From UBA3537 sp049889395 (lineage in GTDB: Bacteria > Bacteroidota > Bacteroidia > Flavobacteriales > Flavobacteriaceae): 37,289 nt of DNA. Both the position numbers and the translations under genes were made by a program. Positions 24,721-32,434 of this stretch are shown here, piece after piece; the stretch's first letter is position 1; each line of letters begins with the position of its first letter. Location: assembly GCA_049889395.1 (NCBI GenBank), contig JBMHDM010000048.1, forward strand, positions 1-37,289, read 5' to 3'. The notes under the pieces were generated by a model. It had not been told where the DNA came from. It did no database searches and saw nothing but the letters and a program-made list of their open reading frames with translations.

Positions 24721-27339
24721 TTACAATACAAATCGATATGTTGCCTTTATTAAAAAGATATTTTGTGGCTGCTGATCAATGATTCCAGATTCAAAGCCAT
24801 CTACCAGACTGAGACTAGAATCTAAGTTAGAACGAAGTCCTTGTGACCATACCAGAAAAAGTTCTGAACCCGGAATATATTCCCAACGCATCACTAAATT
24901 AGAATTAAACTGAACAACATTAAAATCGGGATTTCCAAAGCTGTAATCCACTTGGCCGTCTTGATTTTCGTCAAATTCATATTGCCCATCAGTGTAATTG
25001 ACTTGATCGGGGTTGTAGGCATAAAAACGATCGTCTAAACGTTCTGCAGTTGCATTTGTTACATACTTAAACTCACTATATTGTCCTCTAGAAATAAAGG
25101 GTTGAGCATAGTATTGAATCGATAAATTGGGATTCAATGTGTAGTTAACTCTTAAAGAGGCTTTTATGGTCTTATTGTCAATTGTTCCCAAAATATACCG
25201 CCTTGTATTGTTATGATCCAACTGTGTTATATATTGTGTCTTGTTGGGTCTAGATTCGAATTCTGGAGATAGTGAAATGTTTAGCGCATCAATAGGTTGA
25301 TAATTTAAGTCGATCCCAAACTTTAGAAATGAAAAATTATCATCCTTAGCTTGAGAATGAACAACTCTAAAGCTTGCATTAAATCTGCGTCGGTTATCAG
25401 TATCGAAAGAAATAAATTTAAAATTTTCTTCAGAAAAGCGCCATCTTGGACCGCCTCTTAAAGCAGAGTTTTGAAAAATTCTAGGTTTGTGAGTCAGCCC
25501 TATGTTAACACCCCAATTATTTTGAAAGTTGATCCAACTCCTAAAGTCGTACTGGGTTCTGTTGTGATTGCCCTCAAAATCATAAGATGTGAATTGATTT
25601 AATCTAAAATTTATATCTCTAAACAACGAAAAGGGTTTAGCCGTTCTGTACCGCACAGCAGTCCATCTAAACTGTTGGTCCGCGCGCCTCAAAAAACCTA
25701 CATCATTTAATTCCAGTTCAGGTGACACCCATTTAAATCCTGTGTTGAAGTTCCAATTTCTCCCCCCGTCCTTTCCAATTTCGATTAAACCTCCTGTTCC
25801 TGTTAGACTTGTTCTGTTTGGATCTACACTGAGGTGAGTAGCATCCACACGATTGAAAAGATGTGTTAGATTCTCTTGAGTCGATTGAATGGCTTCCTTG
25901 CTGCCTATGACGTGGCTCATTACCATATTCGTTTGAAAATAGTAGGTGCGATTTTTCCACTGATGTCTAAAATCAATTCCTCCAGAGTATGCTGCTTTGC
26001 GCAAGCTGGATGTAGCTTCACTTATTGCCCGATTAGTGGCGGTGAAAATCCCCCCAAGAAATGTATTACGTTGATTCATGTCTTTTTGAACCCGACTGAT
26101 AAAGTAATTGGTCAGAGGCTCTACTAAAGCTTCAGAAATTTCACCACCGTTGTTAATTTCCATAAACTCTCGAGATGTTACGCTCTCTAAAACGCCAATA
26201 GACCAGCCGTTTTTTGTTTTGCCGCTAAACTTCGCTGCACCCAGAATGGTGGTGTTTTTAGGTCGATCCTTGTAGGACCCTGAGGGCGTAGAAGGATAAA
26301 CCTGTGGTGCACGTCCAATCCTTCTGGAAAAAAATAAATTATCGCGATTGTCGGCAAATTGATAGTCAAAGATATTTTTGTTTTCAACAAAAAAGGGTCG
26401 CTGTTCTCTGTTGAATATTTCAAAACCGTCTAAAGCTATAGCGGCAGGGTCGGCTTCTACTTGGCCAAAATCTGGATTAACGGTTACATCCAAAGTAAGA
26501 TCATTTGTAATCCCGATTTTGGCATCTAATCCAGCGTTCAATTTGTAATCTCTTCCGTCGCGATAGGGGTTTCCCATTTCTGCTTCATAAGTCTCCATTT
26601 GAGTTACGGCGAAGGGTTGAATTTCAATTTGTTTTTGCGGGCGAATATTTTTCAATCCGAGAAGTTCTCCAGCTTCACTAACCCAACCAGGCGATCCTAC
26701 CGGTATGCGATCCCAAGCAGAGAGTTCATTTTGACTAAATAATTGCCGAATGACATTGAGACCCCAAACTTGTTCCTCTGAATTGCCAAAACGTAATTGA
26801 CTTAGTGGTATTTTCATTTCGGCAGACCACCCTTGCGGAATGATTTGTGCGTTGGCACTCCAAATGGGATTCCAACTATCATCGATATCATTACCATTTT
26901 CAGTTGCAATTTCATCTCCCCTAACACCTGCTGCAGTAACGGTAAATAAAAAAGCCGTTCTCAGATCGTGGTAACTGTCAATCAAGATATTGACTCGATC
27001 TCCCTCAAAACCATCTCTTCTAGTTAATCGTTTTGTGATAGTTTCTGGAGCAGCATCCAATGCCAGTATTGCGATATATAAGTATTTCTGATCGTATAAA
27101 ATTTTGAACTTTGTTTGTTCTGTCGGTGGGGTATTCTCATCAGGATTGACTTCAATAAAATCCGTCCCCCAAGGGACTTTATCCCACAAGGCTTCATCAA
27201 TAAATCCATCTATTTCTAAAGAATTGTTTGTAGAAATTTCTTGCGTAATGTATTGTTTTCGAGGCTGGGTTTGTGCAAACACAGATGGTTGCCCAAGAAT
27301 ATACATGCCAAAAACGAATCGAAATAATAATTTATTCAT
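24721..27339 (-). CDS. DUF5916 outer-membrane protein with CBM9-like domain
   Basis: An 872-aa exported protein. A signal peptide (residues 1-22, ending VFAQ) is followed by a carbohydrate-binding family 9-like domain (about 30-225; LEIDGFIDEALWDKVP and ILYDQKYLYIAILALD), then the DUF5916 region (about 240-872) rich in amphipathic strands and ending in YRFVL, the C-terminal aromatic signal of an outer-membrane barrel. CBM9-like domains may bind glycans, but the ligand is unknown and no polysaccharide-utilisation genes (susC/susD) are nearby. It stands alone, with its own promoter at 27371-27378, and ends 93 bases before cyoE. Confidence 0.85.
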   Translation of the reverse strand: MNKLLFRFVFGMYILGQPSVFAQTQPRKQYITQEISTNNSLEIDGFIDEALWDKVPWGTDFIEVNPDENTPPTEQTKFKILYDQKYLYIAILALDAAPETITKRLTRRDGFEGDRVNILIDSYHDLRTAFLFTVTAAGVRGDEIATENGNDIDDSWNPIWSANAQIIPQGWSAEMKIPLSQLRFGNSEEQVWGLNVIRQLFSQNELSAWDRIPVGSPGWVSEAGELLGLKNIRPQKQIEIQPFAVTQMETYEAEMGNPYRDGRDYKLNAGLDAKIGITNDLTLDVTVNPDFGQVEADPAAIALDGFEIFNREQRPFFVENKNIFDYQFADNRDNLFFSRRIGRAPQVYPSTPSGSYKDRPKNTTILGAAKFSGKTKNGWSIGVLESVTSREFMEINNGGEISEALVEPLTNYFISRVQKDMNQRNTFLGGIFTATNRAISEATSSLRKAAYSGGIDFRHQWKNRTYYFQTNMVMSHVIGSKEAIQSTQENLTHLFNRVDATHLSVDPNRTSLTGTGGLIEIGKDGGRNWNFNTGFKWVSPELELNDVGFLRRADQQFRWTAVRYRTAKPFSLFRDINFRLNQFTSYDFEGNHNRTQYDFRSWINFQNNWGVNIGLTHKPRIFQNSALRGGPRWRFSEENFKFISFDTDNRRRFNASFRVVHSQAKDDNFSFLKFGIDLNYQPIDALNISLSPEFESRPNKTQYITQLDHNNTRRYILGTIDNKTIKASLRVNYTLNPNLSIQYYAQPFISRGQYSEFKYVTNATAERLDDRFYAYNPDQVNYTDGQYEFDENQDGQVDYSFGNPDFNVVQFNSNLVMRWEYIPGSELFLVWSQGLRSNLDSSLSLVDGFESGIIDQQPQNIFLIKATYRFVL

Positions 27340-27370
27340 AATATCAAAAGCAGGTTCAAGATAGATAGCA

Positions 27371-27378
27371 CAAATATA
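27371..27378 (-). promoter_or_regulatory. -7 promoter box of the DUF5916 gene
   Basis: The minus strand reads TATATTTG (exact TAnnTTTG) 31 bases before the ATG, with TTG 22 bases upstream. Confidence 0.5.
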
Positions 27379-27483
27379 CCGAGACGGTGGAATATTACAT
27401 CAATATTTAAAAAAAATTAACATCGTTTGTGCATGTATTGGAGACACAAATTTTTTGTCCTTGAAAATATCCTTGGTAAGATT

Positions 27484-27514
27484 TTGTTAATAACAATTTA
27501 TAATTGTAAATTTG
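27484..27514 (+). promoter_or_regulatory. rplM: Promoter of rplM-rpsI
   Basis: TTG (27484-27486), 20 bases, then TAAATTTG (27507-27514): exact Bacteroidota -33/-7 arrangement, with the same spacing as the cyoE promoter. It leaves a 5' leader of roughly 40 bases before the GTG start at 27563. Confidence 0.65.
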
Positions 27515-27562
27515 CAAACTCTTTTTTTAGAAGTAAACAATTAATAAGAAAATATCAACAAC

Positions 27563-28018
27563 GTGGATACTTTAAGTTATAAGACAATTTCGGCTAACAA
27601 AGCTACAAGAGACAAACAGTGGGTTTTAGTCGATGCAGAAGGTCAAACACTTGGTCGCCTTGCTTCCAAAGTGGCCATTTTATTAAGAGGCAAACACAAG
27701 CCAAATTTCACCCCTCATGTTGATTGTGGTGATAATGTGGTTGTAATAAATGCTGAAAAAATTCATTTATCTGGAAATAAGTGGTCAGAAAAAACATATA
27801 TCCGCCACACGGGTTACCCTGGTGGACAACGATCACTTTCTGCCACAGAACTTTTTGCAAAGGATCCGGCCAGAATTGTTGAAAAATCTGTAAAGGGTAT
27901 GCTTCCAAAGAATAAACTTGGAGCAGAACTTTTCCGAAACTTAAGTGTAGTTGTAGGTGCCAATCATTCACACGAAGCCCAACAACCCAAAGCAATTAAT
28001 TTAAACGACGTTAATTAA
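27563..28018 (+). CDS. rplM: 50S ribosomal protein L13
   Basis: A 151-aa ribosomal protein L13 of the large subunit. Marks: WVLVDAEGQTLGRLASKVA, LLRGKHKPNFTPHVDCGD and VKGMLPKNKLGAELFRNL. The start codon is GTG; the encoded MDTLSYKTISANKAT matches the usual flavobacterial N-terminus, and no ATG lies near. It shares its last base with the first base of rpsI (TAATG), so the two are translationally coupled, as in most bacteria. Confidence 0.97.
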   Translation: MDTLSYKTISANKATRDKQWVLVDAEGQTLGRLASKVAILLRGKHKPNFTPHVDCGDNVVVINAEKIHLSGNKWSEKTYIRHTGYPGGQRSLSATELFAKDPARIVEKSVKGMLPKNKLGAELFRNLSVVVGANHSHEAQQPKAINLNDVN

Positions 28019-28404
28019 TGGAAGTTATACATAAAATAGGACGAAGAAAAACGGCAGTAGCTCGTGTTTATGTTTCTGAAGGTAAAGGTCAAATCACTGT
28101 TAATGGTAAAGAATTTAAAAACTACTTTACTACAGCAACTCTTCAGTACAAAGTTAATCAACCACTAACGCTTACTGACAATGACGGAAATTTTGACATC
28201 AATGTCAATGTTTATGGAGGAGGTGTGACAGGTCAAGCTGAGGCTGTCCGTCTTGCTATAGCTCGTGCCATGTGCGAACTTAGTGAAGAAAATAGAAGTA
28301 TCCTCAAACCTGAAGGATTATTGACAAGAGATCCTAGAATGGTGGAACGTAAGAAGTTTGGACAAAAGAAAGCACGTAAGAAGTTCCAATTCTCAAAACG
28401 TTAA
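28018..28404 (+). CDS. rpsI: 30S ribosomal protein S9
   Basis: A 128-aa S9 of the small subunit. It begins with IGRRKTAVARVYVSEGKG, contains YGGGVTGQAEAVRLAIARAM and ends with LLTRDPRMVERKKFGQKKARKKFQFSKR, the basic tail that reaches the ribosomal P site. It starts by reusing the last A of the rplM stop codon. A 171-base gap follows before rpsB. Confidence 0.98.
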   Translation: MEVIHKIGRRKTAVARVYVSEGKGQITVNGKEFKNYFTTATLQYKVNQPLTLTDNDGNFDINVNVYGGGVTGQAEAVRLAIARAMCELSEENRSILKPEGLLTRDPRMVERKKFGQKKARKKFQFSKR

Positions 28405-28575
28405 TTATAGTATTAAGATAAATTGCTGAAACGAGTTCAGCATGTTATATAAACCAGTTATTGTTGTCTATGACAGCTTGTATGTCAGGATTTAGTTTAG
28501 CATCTAAATGACCAAGGCCTTAAGAATAAGCCACTTAGTCATTGCTAATTCAACAGAACGTAAACTAACACAAAA
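28405..28575 (+). promoter_or_regulatory. rpsB: Structured leader upstream of rpsB
   Basis: This 171-base gap has no gene. It contains a hairpin GCTGAA/TTCAGC (28425-28441, no T tract) and a longer imperfect hairpin whose base is AATGAC (28507-28512) with GTCATT (28538-28543), extended by AAG/CTT. The length and structure suit a ribosomal-protein autoregulatory leader (S2), but I cannot match it to a described motif. No exact TAnnTTTG box was found here. Confidence 0.3.
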
Positions 28576-29337
28576 ATGGGAAAAGTAGAAGTCAAAGACT
28601 TACTAGACAATGGTGTTCACTTTGGGCATCTGACCAGAAAATGGGATCCAAATATGGCTCCTTTCATCTACATGGAGCGTAATGGCATCCATATTATTAA
28701 CCTTTACAAGACAGCTGCAAAATTAGAGGAGGCTTCAAAAGCACTTTCTAAAATTGCTGCATCAGGTCGCAAAATTCTTTTTGTGGCAACCAAAAAACAA
28801 GCAAAAGACATTGTAGCAGAAAAAGCTTCCAATGTTAATATGCCCTACATAACAGAACGTTGGCCAGGCGGTATGTTGACCAACTTTGTTACGATTCGTA
28901 AAGCAGTCAAAAAAATGGCCGCTATTGATCGAATGAAGAAAGACGGCACTTTCAATACACTCTCTAAAAAAGAACGACTTCAAGTAGAACGACTTAGAGC
29001 AAAACTAGAGAAAAACCTTGGTTCTATTTCTGATATGACAAGATTGCCAGGCGCCTTATTTGTTGTGGATATCAAAAGAGAACACATTGCCATCAAAGAA
29101 GCTCAAAAACTAAACATTCCAATCTTTGCGATGGTTGATACCAACTCCGATCCACGTCAAGTCGATTATGTAATACCTTCAAATGATGATGCGTCCAAAT
29201 CAATTCATAAAATTCTGACTACGGTTACAGAAGCCGTTGCTGAAGGACTAGCACACAGAAAAGCTGAGAAAGAAGGTAAATCAGGAGAGTCTGCTCCAGT
29301 AGCAGCTCAGGTTGATTCAACAAAAGAAGAAGAATAA
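28576..29337 (+). CDS. rpsB: 30S ribosomal protein S2
   Basis: A 253-aa S2. Marks: LLDNGVHFGHLTRKWDPNM, YITERWPGGMLTNF, RLPGALFVVDIKREHIAIKEA and IPIFAMVDTNSDP. The C-terminal 25 residues are a charged, low-complexity tail that varies in length among Bacteroidota. Located upstream of tsf as in most bacteria, 82 bases away. Confidence 0.98.
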   Translation: MGKVEVKDLLDNGVHFGHLTRKWDPNMAPFIYMERNGIHIINLYKTAAKLEEASKALSKIAASGRKILFVATKKQAKDIVAEKASNVNMPYITERWPGGMLTNFVTIRKAVKKMAAIDRMKKDGTFNTLSKKERLQVERLRAKLEKNLGSISDMTRLPGALFVVDIKREHIAIKEAQKLNIPIFAMVDTNSDPRQVDYVIPSNDDASKSIHKILTTVTEAVAEGLAHRKAEKEGKSGESAPVAAQVDSTKEEE

Positions 29338-29360
29338 ATTTTTAAAATCTATCAAACTAT

Positions 29361-29406
29361 AAAGTCGTAGAGTCCTTCGTTACTGAATAATTTTTCGACT
29401 TTTTTT
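29361..29406 (+). terminator. Possible attenuator between rpsB and tsf
   Basis: AAAGTCG (29361-29367) and CGACTTT (29396-29402) form a perfect 7-bp stem with a 28-base loop, followed by four more T residues. It could lower readthrough from rpsB into tsf. The large loop and AT-rich stem make it a weak candidate. Confidence 0.3.
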
Positions 29407-29419
29407 AAACTTTTTAAAC

Positions 29420-30385
29420 ATGACAAAAATTTCCGCTGCAGAAGTAAACAAACTCCGAAAAGCCACCGGCGCAGGAATGATGGACTGCAAAAAAGCACTT
29501 GTAGAAGCAGAAGGTGATTTTGATAACGCCATTGATATTTTACGAAAAAAAGGTCAAAAAGTTGCCGCAAAGCGTGCCGACCGCGAATCTACCGAGGGAG
29601 CAGCTGTTGCCAAGGTGAATGACGATAACACTGTCGGTGTAGCCATTGTGCTAGGCTGTGAAACAGACTTTGTTGGGAAAAACGAAAATTTCTTAGCACT
29701 AGCCAAAGATCTTGCAGATATTGCGATCAGTTATGACACTAAAGAGTCCTTTTTAGAGGCAGATTTTGGCGGGATCTCTGTTGCTGAGAAACTCATCGAA
29801 CAAACAGGAGTGATTGGTGAAAAATTAGATATCAAATCATTTGAAAAAATTAAAGCACCATTTGTTGGCGCCTATGTACATATCAATAAAATTGCAGCAA
29901 TAGTTGGACTTTCTGCTAATATTGATAATGCTTCAACTTTAGCTAAAGACTTAGCTATGCAAGTTGCCTCGATGGGGGCTACAACTTTATCTTATAAAGA
30001 CTTTGATCTAAGCTATGTGGCATCGGAAACAGAAGCTCGAATTGCTGTTATTGAAAAAGATAATATTGAACTTGGACGATTAGGGAAACCGTTAAAAAAT
30101 GTACCAAAATATATTTCAATGGCGCAGCTTACACCGGAAGTATTGACTCAAGCTGAAGAAGATGCCAAGGCACAACTTAAGGACGAAGGCAAGCCAGAAC
30201 AAATATGGGATAAAATTCTACCAGGTAAAATAGATCGATTTATTTCAGACAATACCACACTGGACAAGGAACAGTGTTTGTTGGATCAAGACTTTATTAA
30301 AGACGAAAAGAGCACTGTTGCAAAATATGTATCCTCTTATGGAGATGTTGAGGTAACAGGTTTTAAAAGAGTTGCTCTAGGGTAA
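29420..30385 (+). CDS. tsf: Elongation factor Ts
   Basis: A 321-aa EF-Ts that exchanges GDP for GTP on EF-Tu. The N-terminal module has VNKLRKATGAGMMDCKKAL, the UBA-like domain. The nucleotide-exchange motif is GCETDFVGKNENF (TDFV is the core). The length exceeds the enterobacterial 283 residues through additions in the C-terminal part, common in Bacteroidota. A strong terminator follows 24 bases downstream. Confidence 0.97.
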   Translation: MTKISAAEVNKLRKATGAGMMDCKKALVEAEGDFDNAIDILRKKGQKVAAKRADRESTEGAAVAKVNDDNTVGVAIVLGCETDFVGKNENFLALAKDLADIAISYDTKESFLEADFGGISVAEKLIEQTGVIGEKLDIKSFEKIKAPFVGAYVHINKIAAIVGLSANIDNASTLAKDLAMQVASMGATTLSYKDFDLSYVASETEARIAVIEKDNIELGRLGKPLKNVPKYISMAQLTPEVLTQAEEDAKAQLKDEGKPEQIWDKILPGKIDRFISDNTTLDKEQCLLDQDFIKDEKSTVAKYVSSYGDVEVTGFKRVALG

Positions 30386-30404
30386 TTCTATTATACTTTT
30401 ACTT

Positions 30405-30437
30405 AAAAAGACCTTGTGGCGACCACAGGGTCTTTTT
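30405..30437. terminator. Bidirectional terminator after tsf
   Basis: GACCTTGTGG (30410-30419) and CCACAGGGTC (30423-30432) form a 10-bp stem (one G-U) around a 3-base loop, flanked by five A residues and five T residues. It ends tsf on the plus strand; on the minus strand it lies just after the stop of the lipoprotein gene at 30441. Confidence 0.92.
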
Positions 30438-30440
30438 GAT

Positions 30441-30965
30441 TTAAAAGGCATATACTTTTTTGTAAGATTCATCCTTAAACATTTCATGTGAACGTTGTTT
30501 TATTCGCAGGCTTAAATTTTCAACATGTTTAGTGGGTGAGTTTGCACAATAGGATCCAATTGTCTTATTGTAAATGATTTTAAAGTAACTTCTGTTTGAC
30601 CACATAAACAAATTTCGCCACCCATTGGTGGTATTAGAATCGACGTAAATAAGGGGGGAGGTGTTACTAAAATCTGTAATAAGCTGGAATTTTGAGTTTA
30701 AAATTAAAATATTACATCCTCCAGATCCGCAAAAATAAGCTGTAAAAAACCTTATAAAATATTCCAAATCACCATCGTTGTTTAGGTCGATTGCTTCATA
30801 ACTAAACTTTCTTTCGCAACGCTTTATCATTTTCAGATCGTGCGCTGACAGATAGGTATGAACTATAAAATGAGCTATACTTTGAGCTGGAGTTTCTTTT
30901 AGTGATGATTTACAAGAAATAAGTATTGTAAAATAGCTCAACATCAATAGGATGATAGGATTCAT
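30441..30965 (-). CDS. Putative lipoprotein, unknown function
   Basis: A 174-aa predicted lipoprotein. ATG 30965 is preferred because MNPIILLMLSYFTILISC is a lipoprotein signal with Cys18; a longer frame from 31004 would add a non-signal tail. The mature domain has a DLNNDGDLEYFI calcium-loop-like segment (Asp60 to Asp66) and a CGSGGC pair (Cys79/Cys84) next to hydrophobic strands, reminiscent of small secreted domains that read 'DxNxDGxxD ... CGxxGC', but I cannot name a family. It interrupts the translation-factor cluster on the opposite strand and shares its upstream region with pyrH. Confidence 0.65.
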   Translation of the reverse strand: MNPIILLMLSYFTILISCKSSLKETPAQSIAHFIVHTYLSAHDLKMIKRCERKFSYEAIDLNNDGDLEYFIRFFTAYFCGSGGCNILILNSKFQLITDFSNTSPLIYVDSNTTNGWRNLFMWSNRSYFKIIYNKTIGSYCANSPTKHVENLSLRIKQRSHEMFKDESYKKVYAF

Positions 30966-31032
30966 AACGTTTGGGTAAAAGACTACTTCATTTAGAACAA
31001 ACATTATGCCAGTAAATTTTTGATATAATGCT

Positions 31033-31050
31033 TATATTTGCTCAAATATA
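31033..31050. promoter_or_regulatory. Palindromic overlapping promoter boxes (pyrH / lipoprotein)
   Basis: TATATTTGctCAAATATA is a perfect 18-base palindrome. Its left half is an exact -7 box for pyrH (31033-31040), 19 bases before the ATG. The right half, read on the minus strand (31043-31050), is an exact -7 box for the lipoprotein gene, with a TTG 17 bases upstream inside the first pyrH codons. Confidence 0.5.
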
Positions 31051-31059
31051 GATCTAATT

Positions 31060-31764
31060 ATGACTTACAAGCGAATCTTACTCAAACTCTCTGGCGAAGC
31101 CCTTATGGGGTCCCGTCAATATGGTATTGACCCCCAACGGCTTTCCGAATATGCAAAGGATATTAAGGAAACTGTCGAGCGTGGTATAGAAGTCGCTATT
31201 GTCATTGGTGGTGGAAATATTTTTAGAGGCGTAGCGGGAGCTAGTAATGGAATGGATCGTGTACAGGGGGATCATATGGGGATGTTGGCTACTGTCATAA
31301 ATGGCCTTGCGCTTCAAAGTGCCCTAGAAAATGAAAGTGTACCCACGCGATTACAGTCTGCCATTAAAATTAATGAAGTGGCAGAGCCTTTCATTCGAAG
31401 AAGAGCCATTCGACACTTAGAAAAAGGCCGTGTTGTCATATTTGGAGGCGGAACAGGGAACCCCTATTTCACCACCGATTCAGCGGCCGTTCTACGAGCT
31501 ATCGAAATTGAGGCAGATGTTATTTTGAAAGGAACGCGAGTGGATGGAATTTATTCGGCAGATCCTGAAAAAGATGCCACAGCTAGTAAATTTAGCTCTA
31601 TCAGTTTTGATGATGTTCTCAAAAAAGGATTAAAGGTCATGGATACTACAGCCTTTACCTTGAGTCAAGAAAATGAACTTCCTATTATTGTATTTGACAT
31701 GAATAAAAGAGGAAATTTAATAAAGATAATTTCTGGCGAACCTATAGGAACCACAGTAAGCTAA
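31060..31764 (+). CDS. pyrH: UMP kinase
   Basis: A 234-aa bacterial UMP kinase (amino-acid kinase fold) that makes UDP from UMP and ATP. Marks: ILLKLSGEALMG, VIGGGNIFRG, GDHMGMLATVINGLALQSAL and GGTGNPYFTTDSAAVLRA. The length is normal. It is followed after 10 bases by frr, the standard pyrH-frr pair. Confidence 0.98.
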   Translation: MTYKRILLKLSGEALMGSRQYGIDPQRLSEYAKDIKETVERGIEVAIVIGGGNIFRGVAGASNGMDRVQGDHMGMLATVINGLALQSALENESVPTRLQSAIKINEVAEPFIRRRAIRHLEKGRVVIFGGGTGNPYFTTDSAAVLRAIEIEADVILKGTRVDGIYSADPEKDATASKFSSISFDDVLKKGLKVMDTTAFTLSQENELPIIVFDMNKRGNLIKIISGEPIGTTVS

Positions 31765-31774
31765 ATCAATACCT

Positions 31775-32332
31775 ATGAACGAAGACATTGAATTTATTTT
31801 AGACAGCACCAAAGAGGCCATGGAAAAGGCCTTGATACATCTAGAAAAGCAATTTGTAAATATTAGAGCCGGTAAAGCCACTCCTGCAATGCTTGGCAGT
31901 GTTACGGTCGAATATTATGGCGCACAAACTCCACTATCGCAAGTTGCGAATGTCAATACCCCAGATGGCCGAACAATTACGGTACAACCTTGGGACAAAG
32001 GGATGATTCAAGACATTGAACACGCCATAATGGTAGCCAATCTTGGGTTCAATCCCATGAACAATGGCGAAAGCATAATTATCAATGTACCTCCTTTAAC
32101 AGAGGAAAGACGTCGAGAACTAGCCAAACAAGCAAAATCTGAAGCTGAAGATGCTAAAATTTCGATACGAGGTGCCAGAAAAGAAGCTAATAACGAGCTA
32201 AAGAAACAGGATGATATTTCTGAGGACCTTAAAAAAAACACAGAAACAGATATTCAAGAAATGACAGATGCCTTTGTACAAAAAGCCGAAAAGTTATTTT
32301 TAGCCAAAGAAAAAGAAATTCTTACTGTTTAA
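31775..32332 (+). CDS. frr: Ribosome recycling factor
   Basis: A 185-aa RRF that splits post-termination ribosomes together with EF-G. Marks: VNIRAGKATPAMLG, TITVQPWDKGMIQDIE, and the long helix with NVPPLTEERRRELAKQAK. Full length for the family. Ten bases after pyrH. No hairpin terminator is seen in the 102 bases before the next gene, which are T- and A-rich. Confidence 0.98.
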   Translation: MNEDIEFILDSTKEAMEKALIHLEKQFVNIRAGKATPAMLGSVTVEYYGAQTPLSQVANVNTPDGRTITVQPWDKGMIQDIEHAIMVANLGFNPMNNGESIIINVPPLTEERRRELAKQAKSEAEDAKISIRGARKEANNELKKQDDISEDLKKNTETDIQEMTDAFVQKAEKLFLAKEKEILTV

Positions 32333-32408
32333 CTTTAATTCAAGTTTTTTTAACTTTTTTTAACCCTCTAATCCGTTTTTTTTTAACCAAAAATATAATG
32401 GATTTCTA

Positions 32409-32416
32409 TACCTTTG
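32409..32416 (+). promoter_or_regulatory. -7 promoter box of the MMPL gene
   Basis: TACCTTTG, exact TAnnTTTG, 18 bases before the ATG at 32435; the 5' leader would be about a dozen bases. Confidence 0.5.
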
Positions 32417-32434
32417 CCACCTCTAAATTAAGGC

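Noticed and set aside
27426..27456. TTTGTG/CACAAA hairpin followed by T residues, terminator-like on the plus strand
   Set aside because: No plus-strand gene lies upstream; short AT-rich stem with a 13-base loop, likely chance.
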